From positions 17,427,001 through 17,491,000 of the forward strand of contig OX335660.1 in the NCBI GenBank assembly GCA_946894095.1: a DNA stretch of 64,000 nucleotides. The letters are read 5' to 3'. The notes under the pieces are model-generated. The model saw nothing but the letters and a program-made list of their open reading frames with translations. It had not been told where the DNA came from and did no database searches. Position numbers and translations under genes: made by a program. Positions within the stretch are counted from its first letter, which is position 1. Each line of letters opens with the position of its first letter. Shown in pieces: positions 1-11,726 of the stretch. The DNA is from Incurvaria masculella (Eukaryota; Arthropoda; Insecta; Lepidoptera; Incurvariidae).

Positions 1-1098
1 TTCTTCAGCAACAAAGACGGCGCGGAGGCGGTTGCTGTCTACGGACGCCATATTTAGGAACTTCGAATAAACATTATTATATATAAGCGTAATCTTACGT
101 ATAAATATGCAAGTAAATTGTGATAAACTTCATGCAACTTTTATTATTTTATTTTATTTATATACTTTATGATTGGACAAAATCAAAAATGAGTGAGGAC
201 ATGTGCGGATCTGTAGGTAATATGCTAAGTTACTTGAAAAAAGCACTATTTCTACACACAAAACGAGTTAAAACATTTTGGTAGACCAATGTATTTTATA
301 TTTTTTGTATTTTTTCGAGTTTTCAAGCAAGGCTATTTTGTATGTAGCTGTACATGAATGGCTAATGCATTTCCATATTGTGACCCCAATACACCATAAT
401 AATATGGGAACCAAGTGTCGTGCCAGGATGTTCCTTACGTCCCATAGGGCCTTTAAATAAATAAAATTACAAATCATTTAAAAGATCCTTAGCGATAAAT
501 ACTATTTCATTAAAACTTAAATTAACAATTAAACGATTACATATAAAAATTTAAGTGTGTTTCATTTTATAGAGTGTTTTTTTGGAATATGTAATTTAAA
601 TTAAGTAACTACTTTTAGATTTAAAGCAGATGTTTCCCTGTTTTTCTCATATTTATTCACACTGCTCATCTCTCAGTAAATAAAAAGTAATTTTACTGAA
701 CGTTTCACCTGATAAAGTTTGAATCTAGTTTGTTATATAACTAGAAAATAATACCATTGGTTAAATACTAAATTTAATGCTAACGGTTAACGCAACCTCA
801 ATAAATACCGATGAAGACGTCAACTGTGCAGACCCGTAAATAATAGCCCTCCCGGGGCGCTGGCGGCCTGCAGTATCATCGGCATACTGGGCCTGCGCGT
901 ACAGTAGCCGCGGTGTGACCTCTCAACTTCCTATTGTCCGAGCGCACAACTCGGCGGGTGGCGACCCGGGTCTGAGCACACATGGCCGCGGTGCGATGGC
1001 GGCGGCGCGCCGGCCGCGGCTAAACGGGCCATTCCCTGTAACAATGCCTTCACCAAGAATTATACAGCCTTCAGTTTGACGAACGCTTGCGGTGAACA
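1..1098. other. Gene-poor AT-rich segment at left edge
   Basis: No gene could be recognised. Bases 1-57 are open in frame 1 on the plus strand, end in TAG at 55-57, and have AATAAA at 67-72. They could be the last codons and poly(A) signal of a gene or element lying mostly off the left edge, but 18 residues are too few to identify. A GC-rich patch lies at about 850-1030. Short ORFs here have no recognisable domain. Confidence 0.4.
349..450 (-). repeat. Family F tRNA-derived SINE, 3' body fragment
   Basis: The stretch beginning GAATGGCTAATGC and continuing through GTGCCAGGATGTTCC matches the 3' body seen in fuller copies at 18530, 51340 and 60425. The tRNA-like head is absent, so this is a truncated copy. 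Confidence 0.5.
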
Positions 1099-1372
1099 AA
1101 AATCCAGCCAAGTGCGAGTCGGACTCGCAGACGAAGGTTTCCGTACCATCTTAAAAAAAATAACACAAAAACACGTTTCTTGTATAGAGGTTACTTTTTA
1201 TTTTATTTTTACTATGTGTTGTTACAGCGACAGTATTCATACATACTCTTTGAACATTTCTAATGTCTACCTATCACTGTTCATGAGATACAGCCTGCTG
1301 ACAGACGGACGGACGGGTGGCTTATTTGGCCCTTTGGGCACGCCATTTTTGGATTGCTTAGTAACATTTTGA
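1099..1372 (+). repeat. Family A SINE-like element, full-length diverged copy
   Basis: It begins with the family head CCAAGTGCGAGTCGGACTCG. An AT-rich middle and the body GAGATACAGCC follow, then a run of GACG units and a degraded form of the tail CCCTTTGGGTACG. The head has pol III-like boxes (A-like GGCCAAGTGCG, B-like GGTTCCGTACC in better copies), which suggests a SINE, but the class is inferred. About ten relatives lie elsewhere in this window. Confidence 0.75.
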
Positions 1373-1523
1373 CCTAAATTGTCCCAAATTGTGTCACTCC
1401 CCCGGCCCTTGGCTGCATGCTCTGTGTACACGGTGGATTTATTAGATATTCTTTGACAGTGGTGCACACGTAACACGCCGAGTTCGGTCCAAATTTCGCT
1501 ACTGTAGCGGCGGAAGCGAGAAG

Positions 1524-1656
1524 GGGGTGGAGAGGTGGAGAGGTGGAGAGGTGGAGAGGTGGAGAGGTGGAGAGGTGGAGAGGTGGAGAGGTGGAGAGGT
1601 GGAGAGGTGGAGAGGTGGAGAGGTGGAGAGGTGGAGAGGTGGAGAGGTGGAGAGAG
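1524..1656. repeat. 8-bp minisatellite (GTGGAGAG)n
   Basis: About 16 nearly perfect copies of an 8-bp unit, strongly strand-asymmetric (G/A only apart from one T per unit). Because 8 is not a multiple of 3, every frame reads through the same repeat. This produces several overlapping low-complexity ORFs on both strands, which are artefacts rather than genes. Confidence 0.95.
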
Positions 1657-1820
1657 GAGAGGCAGCGCCGCCACCGCGCACCGCGCCGAGAGCCAGACAG
1701 GTGGGCGACATTCGATTTCCTAGACGAGGCGACGCGGCGACGAACGGAAGCCATCTCCCCTCCAGCGCCCTCGAGCGGGGGCGACAAGCGAGGACACCAT
1801 ACACACTTAACGAGTTATTA

Positions 1821-2187
1821 GGGTTCCGTACCCAAAGGGTACCCGTAGCGTGCCAAACAGAACCCTATTACTAAACCTCCGCTGTACGTCCGTCCGACCG
1901 TCTGTCACAGGGCTGTATCTCGTGAAACGTAATAGGAAGAACGTCTGATATTTTCACGGAGTGTGTATTTCTGTTGCCGCTATATCAATAGTAAAAATAA
2001 AAAAAAACTCGCACATGATTTACCACCAAAAAAAAATTTTTGCAAAATAAATACACATCTGTGAAAATTTCAGCTGCCTATCTATTACGGTTCATGAGAT
2101 ACAGCCCTGTGACAGACGGACGGACGGACAGCAGAGGTTTGGTAATAGGGTTCCGTTTTCACACTTTGGGTACGCAACCCTAAAAAC
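1821..2187. repeat. Family A inverted pair (head-to-head composite)
   Basis: A minus-oriented 3' half starts at 1821 with GGGTTCCGTACCCAAAGGGT. It meets a plus-oriented 3' half that ends near 2187 with TTTGGGTACGCAACCCTAA. The tails point outwards, so the composite has long terminal inverted repeats of about 145 bp. Both heads are lost at the centre (about 2000-2045). Confidence 0.75.
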
Positions 2188-2235
2188 AAATAAATATGAA
2201 ATACAGGAAACCAGATTTCTTTGGCTCAAATCTTG

Positions 2236-2277
2236 TATGTTACGGAACCCTTCATGTGCGAGTCCGACTCACACTTG
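2236..2277 (-). repeat. Family A head fragment
   Basis: TACGGAACCCTTCATGTGCG followed by AGTCCGACTC is the reverse complement of the family A head only. Confidence 0.6.
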
Positions 2278-3231
2278 TTTTCCTACCAGTTTCGTCCTCA
2301 TACTATTCCATTTCTGAACACGAAAAATAATGAGAAGTAAAAAATTAAATATATGTGAATCTGAACATACAGACCTTTTAATACAAGAATATTGCAACAA
2401 ATTGCAGCGGTCTATCATAGGTATACAAGGTAGGTAGCACAAGTAGGTAGGTAGCGTTTTTGACAAAAGTGTAATTCAACAGAATCGTATTCAAAATGGT
2501 CGATATTCAATAAACAGTTTCAGCGATTACTTTAGCTATGGGAAAACGAGCACATGTTGAGAGGCGTACAAAATTGAATGTACCGTTATTTTGATGCGGG
2601 ACGAATTTCGAACATTCAAACAGATTATCAGAGAAAGGAGAGTAAACAACGAAACATAACAGCGTTGCCCAAACTAAATAAATAAATGAGAGCTTGGCGC
2701 GAGTTTCGAGAACTTTCCGAGCGGGGGGCGCTGCTGTTCTACCACCCCTTTGGTTGACTACTTTCTTTCTGAGGAATATGAATTGTATGTATAATAGGCC
2801 ATGAATCAATGACATTGATTAAGGTGGGCCTTCCCGCTCAACTCCCCACACAAACGTGGAAAGAAGATCATGCGCATATTTCATGTCAGAGATCTAAAAT
2901 TAAACTGAAAACAGCTTTATTTGATCGAACGAGATGTCTGATCATCGTTGGCATTGTACAATTGTGTTTGGTTTCCAAGTTATAAGGTCTGAAAATTCGA
3001 ATTTTTCGCGTGGTTTATACAATAACTTTGGAGGTGGATTCCTGAACGATAAAATCTATACATCTTAAAAAGATTAGTCTTCAGACGTAGCTTGTTTCGT
3101 GAACATTTATAATCAATTTAGTTTTTGTTAGATATTTGACTACAGCGGTCGTGGTTTACTTTTACCTATACTTAAGTCGTTTTTTAATTCAAATTTTCTT
3201 AAATCTTACCAAATCAAACACCATGCGCATT

Positions 3232-3412
3232 ATTAATTTGAGTTTCAGCGACATCTACATTTGAAGCATTGTAATCAGATTTTGATAATAATCTGAAAAA
3301 GTATTGGTCGTGACATTCGTCGGAAGCAGGAAGGCCAATTGCTTCTAATGTAGATGTCGCTGAAACTCAAATTAATGAGATAACGGTAATGTCGTATCCA
3401 TTAAATACATAT
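3232..3412. repeat. Family S SINE, two truncated copies in inverted orientation
   Basis: TGAGTTTCAGCGACATCTAC at 3238 and its reverse complement at about 3345-3372 form a near-perfect inverted repeat of roughly 36 bp. Each arm is the 3' part of a family S SINE; the right copy ends with CCATTAAATAC. The left copy retains the end of the tRNA-like head in reverse (GTCGGAAGCAGG). Confidence 0.65.
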
Positions 3413-3441
3413 ATCAAATATTAAATCCGGGCTGACTCTTA

Positions 3442-3608
3442 GGTTGAGATAAATAGTCGTAACAGAAACTAAGACTAACGAAAAGTAGCACTTTGTGACG
3501 CACTATGCATTACTTTGACATTTCGTCCATACAAAGTGTGTCGAAATGACGTCACAAAGTACTACTTTTCGTTAGTCTTAGTTTTTGTAACGACTATTTA
3601 TCTCAGCC
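3442..3608. mobile_element. Family B palindromic MITE with TTA target duplication
   Basis: The termini GGTTGAGATAAATAGTCGT and ACGACTATTTATCTCAGCC are inverted repeats that extend about 65 bp inward (CTAACGAAAAGTAG and CTACTTTTCGTTAG). TTA lies immediately on each side (3439-3441 and 3609-3611). Short size, no ORF and a 3-bp TTA duplication fit a Harbinger-type MITE; that assignment is inferred. Confidence 0.8.
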
Positions 3609-3771
3609 TTAGTGTCCGATACCAAAAACGTCTTTGGTGAAGACAGCAATAAGATTGATGACTCAATCATTGCAGTCAAAATGCCTTAGCGTAGGATCAA
3701 TGCGCAAAAAACATCATCAGCGCCATCTAGCAGAAGATAGGGGAAGCATTGTGTCGATTCGAATATAATCG

Positions 3772-4017
3772 AGAAATTCGTTGGCTGACGTAATTATCGG
3801 GATAGCTCAGTTGGTTAAGAGCAGTGGAAATGCAATCCAAAGGTCGCAGGTTCATGTCCTGCTTCCGACGAATGTCACGACCAATACTTTTTCAGATTAT
3901 TTGAAAATCTGATTAATTGTAATCAAATTAATTGCTTAAAATGTAGACGTCGCTAAAACTCAAATTAAAGAGATAACGGTAATTTCGTATCCATTAAATA
4001 CATAAAACTATCATACT
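3772..4017 (+). repeat. Family S tRNA-derived SINE
   Basis: The head GATAGCTCAGTTGGTTAAGA contains a good A box. GCAGGTTCATGTCCTGC forms a perfect 5-bp T-arm stem with a B-box-like loop. The acceptor stem is imperfect and the sequence continues into a tRNA-unrelated body ending CCATTAAATAC. I therefore call it a SINE rather than a tRNA gene. A second copy lies at 11727. Confidence 0.7.
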
Positions 4018-4995
4018 ATGCGCATTGTCTCCTTTGCAGGCATCCTCCTCATCACAGAGCCTGTCTTTCTTTGAAGCAGGGAAGGTCCCAGAGCGCAATA
4101 GCACAGTTTTATACCGTGCCCGCGAATGAGTTAGTCCTACCGGGACGAGCCACCATAAATAAAGACCCCTGTAAAAAGAACTACCCTATGTCTATACTGG
4201 ACCCGACGAGGACCCGGGGTTACCCTGATCCGGGAGGCGGAACTGTGTTCCAAATTATGGGTTTACAGCAGGTGGGGAAATTTAGTGACGCAGTACCCGG
4301 GCCACTATTACTTATTCTGTGCCCGTGGTATGTTTTGCTGAAGCCCGATTCTGCTATTTGTCCAATTTCAAACCATTCCGTATTAGTTATGTTTCCGTCA
4401 AACTTAACACGCTAAGTTTCGAGTGCGGTTTCCAAAAATCGGTATTCAGCTAATTCACACACGCGTTTTGTTATTGATCTATTGAGTGGTTTGTCTTGCA
4501 CGCCGCCTACAGGGTAAAATAACCTGTCACGATTTTAACAGTTATTTTCTCACTCCAATGACATACGAAAAGAAAGAGACAGCGATATGCCAACGTAATG
4601 TAGAAAAGTGATATTCGAAGTTCGGCGATGCGATGCTCCGAATTTGACAAATATAATTCTCAAAACCGCAAGTTTTCGCCCACGAGAACAAGAGCGCGCG
4701 TTACGAGTTTGCGAACAAAACACAAACACAACGCATGCGTTTTGCAAACTGCGCTAGTAGAATACCATTTCGCGCGAAACATGCGGTTTTGAGAAAACAC
4801 AAACATAACGCGCGCAGTTATCAATTAGCAGAATAAGGCTTCTGGTTCGGGTCCTGCCTTGCAGTATATTCATAAGGTAGTTCATTTTGCTTTCCTTGCT
4901 TCCAGGTCTTGGAAAAAGCGACGTACTTGCTTAGTACGAAAAAGTACATTTACTTTCTTTCTTGTCTTGAGTCAATACGTGTATTCATATACGGA

Positions 4996-5342
4996 GCTCC
5001 TAGTCCCAGTTGTCACCTAAATTGGCGTTTACGGAACTTCGAGGTTGCGTAAAAACGTCAAACTCCATACAATAATTTACTATATCTTCTGGGGTTTTAC
5101 TTCTTCAAGCTGTCAAAGTTAAACTCGGACTTTCGATTTGTATGAAAACGCAGAGGCGTAAACGGCAACGTCGACGTATTAACGGCGACGGTGAGTAAGC
5201 TGTCAAATCAAACTCGGACTCGCAAATGTTGGTTCGTTTAACGCCCACTGCGCGCGCTCCATAATTTCTCCACACATTTGAAAACGCCAGTCGATCGGTT
5301 TGGCGTTAACGCCAATTTAGATGACAACTGGGACTACGGGCT
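4996..5342. mobile_element. Family J long-TIR element
   Basis: TAGTCCCAGTTGTCACCTAA near the left end is mirrored by TAGATGACAACTGGGACTA at the right end. The interior repeats the motif CAAACTCGGACT in both halves. No coding capacity. Related copies are at 33014 and 48900. Confidence 0.65.
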
Positions 5343-5629
5343 AAGGTCTCAGGGCGACCTCTGTAGCCCGCGCGGCGTCGCGCGTCGCTGCGGGGTATAC
5401 TCTGAGGCGGAATGTACCCGCGATGATATTTATTTTAGTTGTAAAGCAAACATTGAGCGAGCTGTTTGATTGTAACTTTCACTGTTCGACTTTACGATTG
5501 CAGCAAATAACTGCAGTCAACGGTTCTAACACGACACTGAGAAACAATGGCGACGACTAGCGTGTTTTAAAAGATCTAAGAGTTTCTCATATACCCGTAT
5601 GGTGTTTATTTAGATTCTCACTGTGGTTC

Positions 5630-5740
5630 GACATATTATATTAATTTACGGATAAACAGTGGGTCAGAGGTCCTCCAGGTCGCGTCGCAAATTCTGATGA
5701 TGCCCACAGCGTGGTGGACGAAACGTCAAGCTAAATAATA
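5630..5740. repeat. Family M repeat fragment
   Basis: GTCAGAGGTC...TCGCGTCGCAA...TCTGATGATGCCCACAGCGT recurs inverted at 58845-58960 within an intron of the lipid-transfer gene. Origin unknown. Confidence 0.45.
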
Positions 5741-5754
5741 CCGGTATTCACAAC

Positions 5755-6130
5755 ACCCACCTGTCACGATATCATCCCAATCGAAGATCCCAATACACCA
5801 CATTTCCGAAGGAATCAGGCGACATGCCATGGCCTTCCCACGATGAGCACAGCTACATTGAATTGGATGAAAATAATATAAAACGTTTCAACGCCGCTCA
5901 AACAATATCTTCATTCAGGAAAACCCAACCCAACCCAACAGTTGAGACCACCTATGGAGGGAAGGGACTTACAGCTTTACATGGATTCCAAGCTCACTTC
6001 TTGACAAAAGTAAACTTATCCAAGTCCGAAAGAGAAAGAAAGTGGTGCATGACCGGACGAGGATTTGGACCCAGACCTCTGGTATGCGAGGCAAGTCCCC
6101 GCGCCACTAGGCTACGAGCCGCTCAAAGTA
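5755..6130 (-). repeat. Family F tRNA-derived SINE (minus)
   Basis: Read on the minus strand, it starts with a tRNA-like head (box B GGGTCCAAATCC, then CGGTCATGCACCAC). The body follows, with CACTTTCTTTCTC and the fragment complementary to TACAGCTTTACATGGATTCC. The 3' end matches the GAATGGCTAAT-type body of other copies. The 107-codon ORF here is a by-product of the SINE. Confidence 0.7.
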
Positions 6131-6160
6131 ATCGAAGTAGTCTTTGAAAAATGACCAATC

Positions 6161-6303
6161 TAAGTCCTGGTTGCACGAAGAGACGGCCGACAATGTTCAA
6201 ACACGTCACTTTTAGTAAACCGTTTACCCTCCAAACTGTCCATACAAAATTACGTGTTTGATTGATGATTTTGATTTTTTGTCCTGTCGTGCACTCGCCC
6301 TAA
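6161..6303. mobile_element. Family C palindromic MITE
   Basis: TAAGTCCTGGTTGCACGAAG at the left and GTCGTGCACTCGCCCTAAG at the right are imperfect inverted termini. The interior ACACGTCACTTTTAGT and ATTTTGATTTTTTGTCC match copies at 31691, 47413 and 48161. Confidence 0.7.
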
Positions 6304-7439
6304 GAGTGTCTGTGCTCAGAATGAGAGAAATGATACGTATAAACGGATACCTGACAGCCACCAGTCGCAGATAAGATACCTATGTCCCACATTCGGATGA
6401 CACGGTGGCGAGCGCATTCAATGTTATCACAACAGCGGTGATCGTTTCGTTTCGCGTGACCGATTCGCTCACTGACGATTGCCACCATTTTTGCATTAGA
6501 CGGCTCGACGACGCAATTTTAATCATATGGTCATTAAATGATTCGATGCAATCGAAGTCGTAAACGTACACGGAAAACTATTTATGGACAGCAATTGCGT
6601 AAGACGGAAACACGTACGGATAAGGGAGATGATGCGCTGTGAATATGCATGTATTGCACCCATAGACCTAGCATAGCGCGCTGTGCTTACAAGAGGAACA
6701 TAGCGTGGGAGTGAGACGTCAACTCAACGTGCCTTTCCCGCGAGTTAGAGGGAGATGGAACACATCTGCCCGATGAGACAACTTCTCAAATCTTTATCAA
6801 TACATTGGAGTGGCGCTCATGGAATGTGAAATGGTTTTTTGTGAAATATTCATGATTTCTCTAGTTTTCTTCAAAAAAAGAATGGTGACCTGTGCATTTA
6901 TGGATTGTTTAGTGAACGGGACCCGGACTAAAAACCTTTTTTGATGGTAAATAACGTGTTATTCTTCGTCGATAAAAAATCTTATCTTTTCCTCAAACTA
7001 AAACTTAAAACATAACTTCAGACATTGACTTATCATTATTTTGAAGCTACACAGCGATTTAGAATTTTTTTGAGTAAACCAAGACATTTCAGTACCTTTT
7101 GTAAGAAAAGATTCTTGTCTCATCCGTCAGTTGACCCTGTATGTCTTGACATTCTAAGCCTATGGTTGCACCGATGATGTCAGCACGCGGTGCGATGCCT
7201 GCGCATGCCGTCACGCGTGAAGATGGACTTGCGAAGGTCGCGTTGATATTATGATATAAGCAAACAGCCCGCCCAGACGAGGCTCTTCAATCACGTTCAA
7301 TAAATGTCATGTCACCAATCAATCCTAATTTCTGTGAGTTTTCTCTTCGCGTAGTACCTGTGGCGTAAAAACTCCGGATGCGCAAACTGGATTGAGTAAA
7401 ACATACAAAGTTTGGAAGAATTTGGAACACTGTCACAGC
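6304..7439. other. No gene recognised
   Basis: Only short unsupported ORFs are present. No domain, splice-compatible exon or clear repeat boundary was seen. Confidence 0.5.
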
Positions 7440-7690
7440 ACAGCTCGTGGTGTAGGAGCTAAGGAGGAGGACTTGCCTTTAATGCGAGAGGTTATGGGTT
7501 CAATCCTCGCCCCGGTCATGCACGACTCTCTTTATCTTTCTTAGTTAGTTAGATGAGTTAGGCGAGCTGTTTCGTGGATCGGTATCCATGTAAAACTCCA
7601 GGTCCCCTTCCCCTGCTAGATGTTAGGTTTATAGGTAGGGTTAAGCTCGCCCGGCTTGTACCACCGCATTGGATGAAACTATGGTCGAAG
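7440..7690 (+). repeat. Family F tRNA-derived SINE (plus)
   Basis: The tRNA-like head TGGTGTAGGAGCTAAGGAGG (A box) is followed by GGACTTGCCTTTAATGCGAG and box B GGGTTCAATCCTCGCC. The head-body junction at CCCGGTCATGCACGAC is typical of this family in the window. The body (ATCCATGTAAAACTCCAGG, then CTCGCCCGGCTTGTACCACC) is the complement of the body in minus copies. Confidence 0.75.
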
Positions 7691-8378
7691 TGGCAATAAA
7701 CAATTGTTTGTGTAATAAAAAATACACTTGCAATGGGGAGGACGGCTGCCAAACTTTACCACGCCATATGAAACTGGGCCACAGTTTCGAAAACATCCTG
7801 AGATATAACCTCTACGTGATAGTCTTGGCACAATTTTATTTGGCGCCATCTGGTGGTAAAGCTTTGCGCCGTGCGCATTCTTGTTAGACCTCGGGGCCCT
7901 GCTCATGCAGCATGGAGAAACGTGTTTCCATGGTTGGGAATACACGTCAAACTGATGTCCTCTCTTCGTTCAATGTGGAATTAAACCCGCCCGTTGCATT
8001 GATTAAAAGGTGGTCGAACCGGCGATGCAAAATTGTCCGTGTTTTTATTGCAGCTTCCACCATCTCTTATTCCATGCGATGTAACCATCCCAGGCGGGAA
8101 AAAACTAGTAAACAAGGAATCTACAAATGTACGCGGAATCAGAACTTCAGTCAGCCCAAAATGTCGAAACCAGTCACCCAACTAGACGGCGACGCGTCCA
8201 GAGTTCCTTCACCTCGTTTATCGAGCGCCAGGTCATCGCGCCACCGGGCTATCGAGATGACGACATGATTGATTTTCGGATCAAGAATGAAAATCAGCGA
8301 CGCGGCACGCCCGGAGTGGGGTGTCCCACTTAGTGGCGACCGGCGGTTATTGATTGTACGCGCGTCGTTATCGCTTCA

Positions 8379-8417
8379 CCACTATTGTCTTTGGGTTCTT
8401 CCCAAAGACAATGGTGT
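8379..8417. repeat. Hairpin-forming inverted repeat
   Basis: ATTGTCTTTGGG and CCCAAAGACAAT are perfect 12-bp arms separated by 5 bases, with further partial pairing outside (CACC and GGTG). Function unknown. Confidence 0.7.
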
Positions 8418-8989
8418 GGGGCGTGCGGTCACCTCCGTCGCCTCCGCCGGCGTGAGCGGGTCCCGCGCGTGACGTGACTCGACGGGATACAACCGCCGCC
8501 GCGCCGCTATGGTGCGACGGGGCACAGAAAACCCCGCAAATTGTGTTGACCCCAAATCTACAAGTCAACACGGCGATAGATTTCAGAAGAGGTGAACGAA
8601 ACATTTTATTATGATAACAAAACAAACGTTTTGGCTGTGCCGTTTTGGGAAATTCAAAGCATACAATGGTCCGTGTATGTCGTAAGAAATGACTAAGGGA
8701 TTCGTGTTTCGTAGTAAAAATGCCACATAAAACTGTAGCTCCCCTTCATTACTTACGTTTGGCCGAAAATTTTGACTCAAGAGCACCCAGCGGTTGACTA
8801 ATGTCAACCTCGTTTTGCTCAAAGTCTTTGGCCACACAGTACGTGCGACGAGCCCACTGCTTCTACTATAATGTTGTAGCCAAGAACCTCGTGTCACAGC
8901 CCGCTAGCACTACATAAGCGTCGCCATAATATTTTTCATGACTATTGCAAAGATTATAGCGAATATATTTGATTGAAACATTCACAGAT

Positions 8990-9340
8990 GATAGATCATG
9001 GTGCGGGATGGACACAACATGCGCAACGAGGTAATACTACGTACCAAAGTAGTTGATATTGGACACCTGGTGGCTAAGCTCAAGTGGCAGTGGGCTGGTC
9101 ACGTCAGCCGAAGAGACGACGACCGTTGGAGTAACCGTGTCCTGCACTGGCGGCCGTGGACAGGAAAACGGAGTGTGGGAAGACCACCCGCCAGGTGGGA
9201 CGACGACATCAAGTGCGTCAGCGGAAAGCAGTGGTTCCGTACCGCTTACCGCTGAGGGTCGGGAGGACTGGAGAAAAATTGGAGAGGCGTATGTCCAGCA
9301 GTGGACGCAACCACGCTCACTGACTGACTGACTGACAGGA
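8990..9340 (+). mobile_element. LINE 3' fragment (RTE-like), C-terminal codons plus TGAC tail
   Basis: The translation shows KLKWQWAGHVSRRDDDRW and KRSVGRPPARWDDDIK in one frame. After a frameshift it shows WRKIGEAYVQQW in another. This is the conserved C-terminus after the reverse transcriptase domain of RTE-type insect LINEs. It is followed by a TGAC microsatellite tail ending near 9340. It is heavily 5'-truncated and frameshifted, so it is dead. A minus-strand relative is at 57845. Confidence 0.8.
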
Positions 9341-9722
9341 TCATTTTGTAATGCTTCAAACTTGTATTGGTTTTGCATGAATGTATACAACAAACTTACA
9401 TTAACCAATTCTGCGAAACGCGCGCGTAGTTATTACTATGGGCTCTTTGCATGGAGCTTGCCTCTTTAGGCGAACACTCGGGCTGAGATAAATAAATTTG
9501 TGGGTTTGAATGATGCTGAACACAGCTTACGGTATTATATAGTTATTGTCAGATTTGTTGACAATTTGATATATGATTGTACAATGTCTTTTACGCGTTT
9601 GTCCGGAGTCGTGTTGAGTCGACCGGCGACGAACTCTCACTGCCTGGCCGCATGCCATGTGGCCAGATGTTGAAGGATCGGTCTGGTAGCAGGTAGTGGA
9701 GGCACGAAGCCCCCACAGTACA

Positions 9723-9890
9723 GGCTGAGATAAATAGTCGTAACGGAAACTAAGGCTAACGAAAAGTAGTACTTTGTGACGTCACTTTGACACATTTTGT
9801 TTGGACGAAATCTCAAAGTAATGCAAAGTGACGTCACAAAGTACTACTTTTCGTTAGTCTTAGTTTCGGTTACGACTATTTATTTTAGCC
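9723..9890. mobile_element. Family B palindromic MITE
   Basis: GGCTGAGATAAATAGTCGTA and TACGACTATTTATTTTAGCC are inverted termini. The interior GTGACGTCACTTTGACACAT and AAAGTGACGTCAC is palindromic. The flanks do not give a clear target duplication. Confidence 0.8.
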
Positions 9891-10059
9891 CGGTGATGCG
9901 ATTTCCGGGCACACTCGTTTTACGTTCTTGGCTGTAGCTATTGCTGGAGAGCCTAACACAATGGGGTGAATTGTCGTCACGATGTGTTCTTTCACCTTGA
10001 GCACTCTGACTATCGCCATTAGACCGCTATTAAGAATGCCAGAGGAGTAAGAGTCGAAG

Positions 10060-10172
10060 TGAGAAAAAATATGTGAGGGAATTCGATCAATTCTGCACTA
10101 ATCAGAAACGTTTATATCATAATATTCTCGCTCTTACTGGCGGAATATTTGATATCCACTTCGGATTGGCGC
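10060..10172. mobile_element. Family I short inverted-repeat element
   Basis: GTGAGGGAATTCGATCAATT with CTGCACTAATCAGAA at the left is mirrored by TTCGGATTGGCGCAG with ATTACCTCAC at the right. A better copy is at 29362-29497. Confidence 0.5.
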
Positions 10173-10342
10173 AGTATTGACCTAATTACCTCACTTGTTT
10201 TATCACATTTTAGGCCCGTTCAGTCCCAGAGCACGTTGTCCAGATACAGTATTCAGTGTATGTAGGCGAGGTTAAAACGTTTGCGCCACGTTCAAACAGA
10301 GCAAATTCCTCAGCAAAGCCGCGTCCTCGTCCCGCGGCGATA

Positions 10343-10378
10343 GCGCAGATAGCGAGCGTGTGCGCAGGCTATCTGCGC
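10343..10378. repeat. Perfect 11-bp hairpin arms
   Basis: GCGCAGATAGC at 10343-10353 and GCTATCTGCGC at 10368-10378 are perfectly complementary around a 14-base loop. No known role. Confidence 0.7.
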
Positions 10379-11726
10379 TTAATCTAGCGACAGATGTAGA
10401 TAGGCCACTCGCTATCAGTTCACTGCGCCGAGCAAAGAGATTTAAGAGTATTCTAGCCACGCAACCCGAATTCAAAACGAACAATCTTATAACTTCATCA
10501 TTATTAAGTTGAGACCGCACTTACTCGTCCCGTCTCTGCACTTCAACCACCTAGCGCAATACAACTCTCATTCCAAGCATGATGAACGAAATTTCTTTGT
10601 TTTGTGACAAGGTTACATGATTGGGAGAAAAAAATAAGAAGCGAAATAAGCATTTCAGCTGTGGCAGTGGTTGCTCCTCCTTTATCCTTTTATGAAGTGG
10701 TTGAGCTAAAGGTCAAACAAATCTCGGAAACAACTGACTACATGTATGAGTTTTGCTTTGTGAAACTCCATTTCTATTGCACAAGCAAGTAGCGCACAAA
10801 CCCTTGTAGTATTAGCGCCGCGTCCGACCTGGTGAGTGACAGGCGGCGTTCTCCTGGAGGCAAGTCCGTCGCGACGAGCAGTGAAGCTCAGTTACGCGCC
10901 GCTGTGGTGCGGTTTGTATCATACAATATTTGTACTGTTAACTATTTTCGTCCACGACAAGTAGTGCATCGCAATAAAGTCTTCGCATCGGCAATACGCG
11001 CAAGTGCGGTCTTACCTTTAGCCCTTTAGGCGCATTCTTCAAATTGAACTATTCATAGCTTACACTAGTCAAAATCTTAATTTTTACTAACAACCTTTTG
11101 TTGAGTGTCTATTGATATTTCAATTCTGAACCGTCTGTTAGCCAAAACACAATTTCTTGTCATTCTTAGTAGTTTTCTGTTCGGTACAGTAGAGCAGTCA
11201 GACAGTATTTGTGAACTCAACGGTCATTTCGTGTAAACGAATTGCCGCTCTACATGCTTCTGAGGAATACATAACTATTCCACAATGTTCGTAGGTTTTG
11301 ATGGAAACAAACAAGTAACTAAGATACTAGAATATTTTGTTCCTGACCGCCTCCCTCCTGCCCCGCGACCGCGACCTGGTAACAATATCTACTGAAATAT
11401 TCAGGACGCTCGAGCCACCAGCTTGCCTTATTAAGGTCACTTTAAACACGACATCTTCAACTTTTATTCGACGGGCTTTCTCAACTAAGCCACTCGCAGC
11501 ACTAGTTCTACACTGGTAGTCCAGTCGATTCGTAAACAAAAAGATCGGCTCAAACTCTGTTCATCCATCAACTTGTTAGGTTTGGAGATCATTCTCACTA
11601 AACTACTGTGCCACAATTTTTTTGTGTGGCGATTCACACAATCACATTTTAAAAATAGTCAGAACGAAATAATCTGTCTGGACAGTGGTTTAAAGCAGTG
11701 CATATATGAACTTTTTTGATTAGAAA

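Larger units (their letters stand above)
2821..4157. mobile_element. Family G element, split by later insertions
   Basis: Bases 2821-3231 and 4018-4157 align to the two parts of the uninterrupted copy at 62531-63081. Shared landmarks include AAGGTGG at the left end, ATAACTTTGGAGGTGG inside, and CCGTGCCCGCGAATGAGTTA followed by GCCACC at the right end. The two halves are separated by a nested insert flanked by the direct repeat ATGCGCATT (3223-3231 and 4018-4026). Family G is a non-coding element with short inverted termini. Confidence 0.75.
9891..11726. other. Probable repeat-rich non-coding DNA, no gene recognised
   Basis: Contains family I (10060-10172) and a hairpin at 10343-10378. ORFs at 10272, 10832 and 11327 have no recognisable domain. 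If syndapin continues left of this window, this is part of one of its introns. Confidence 0.4.

Noticed and set aside
1267..1874. Several 60-137 codon ORFs over the 8-bp repeat
   Set aside because: They are translations of GTGGAGAG in all frames of both strands; low complexity, no coding support.
3796..3870. Possible functional tRNA gene
   Set aside because: D arm and T arm look right, but the acceptor and anticodon stems are mismatched and the sequence continues into a repeated SINE body.
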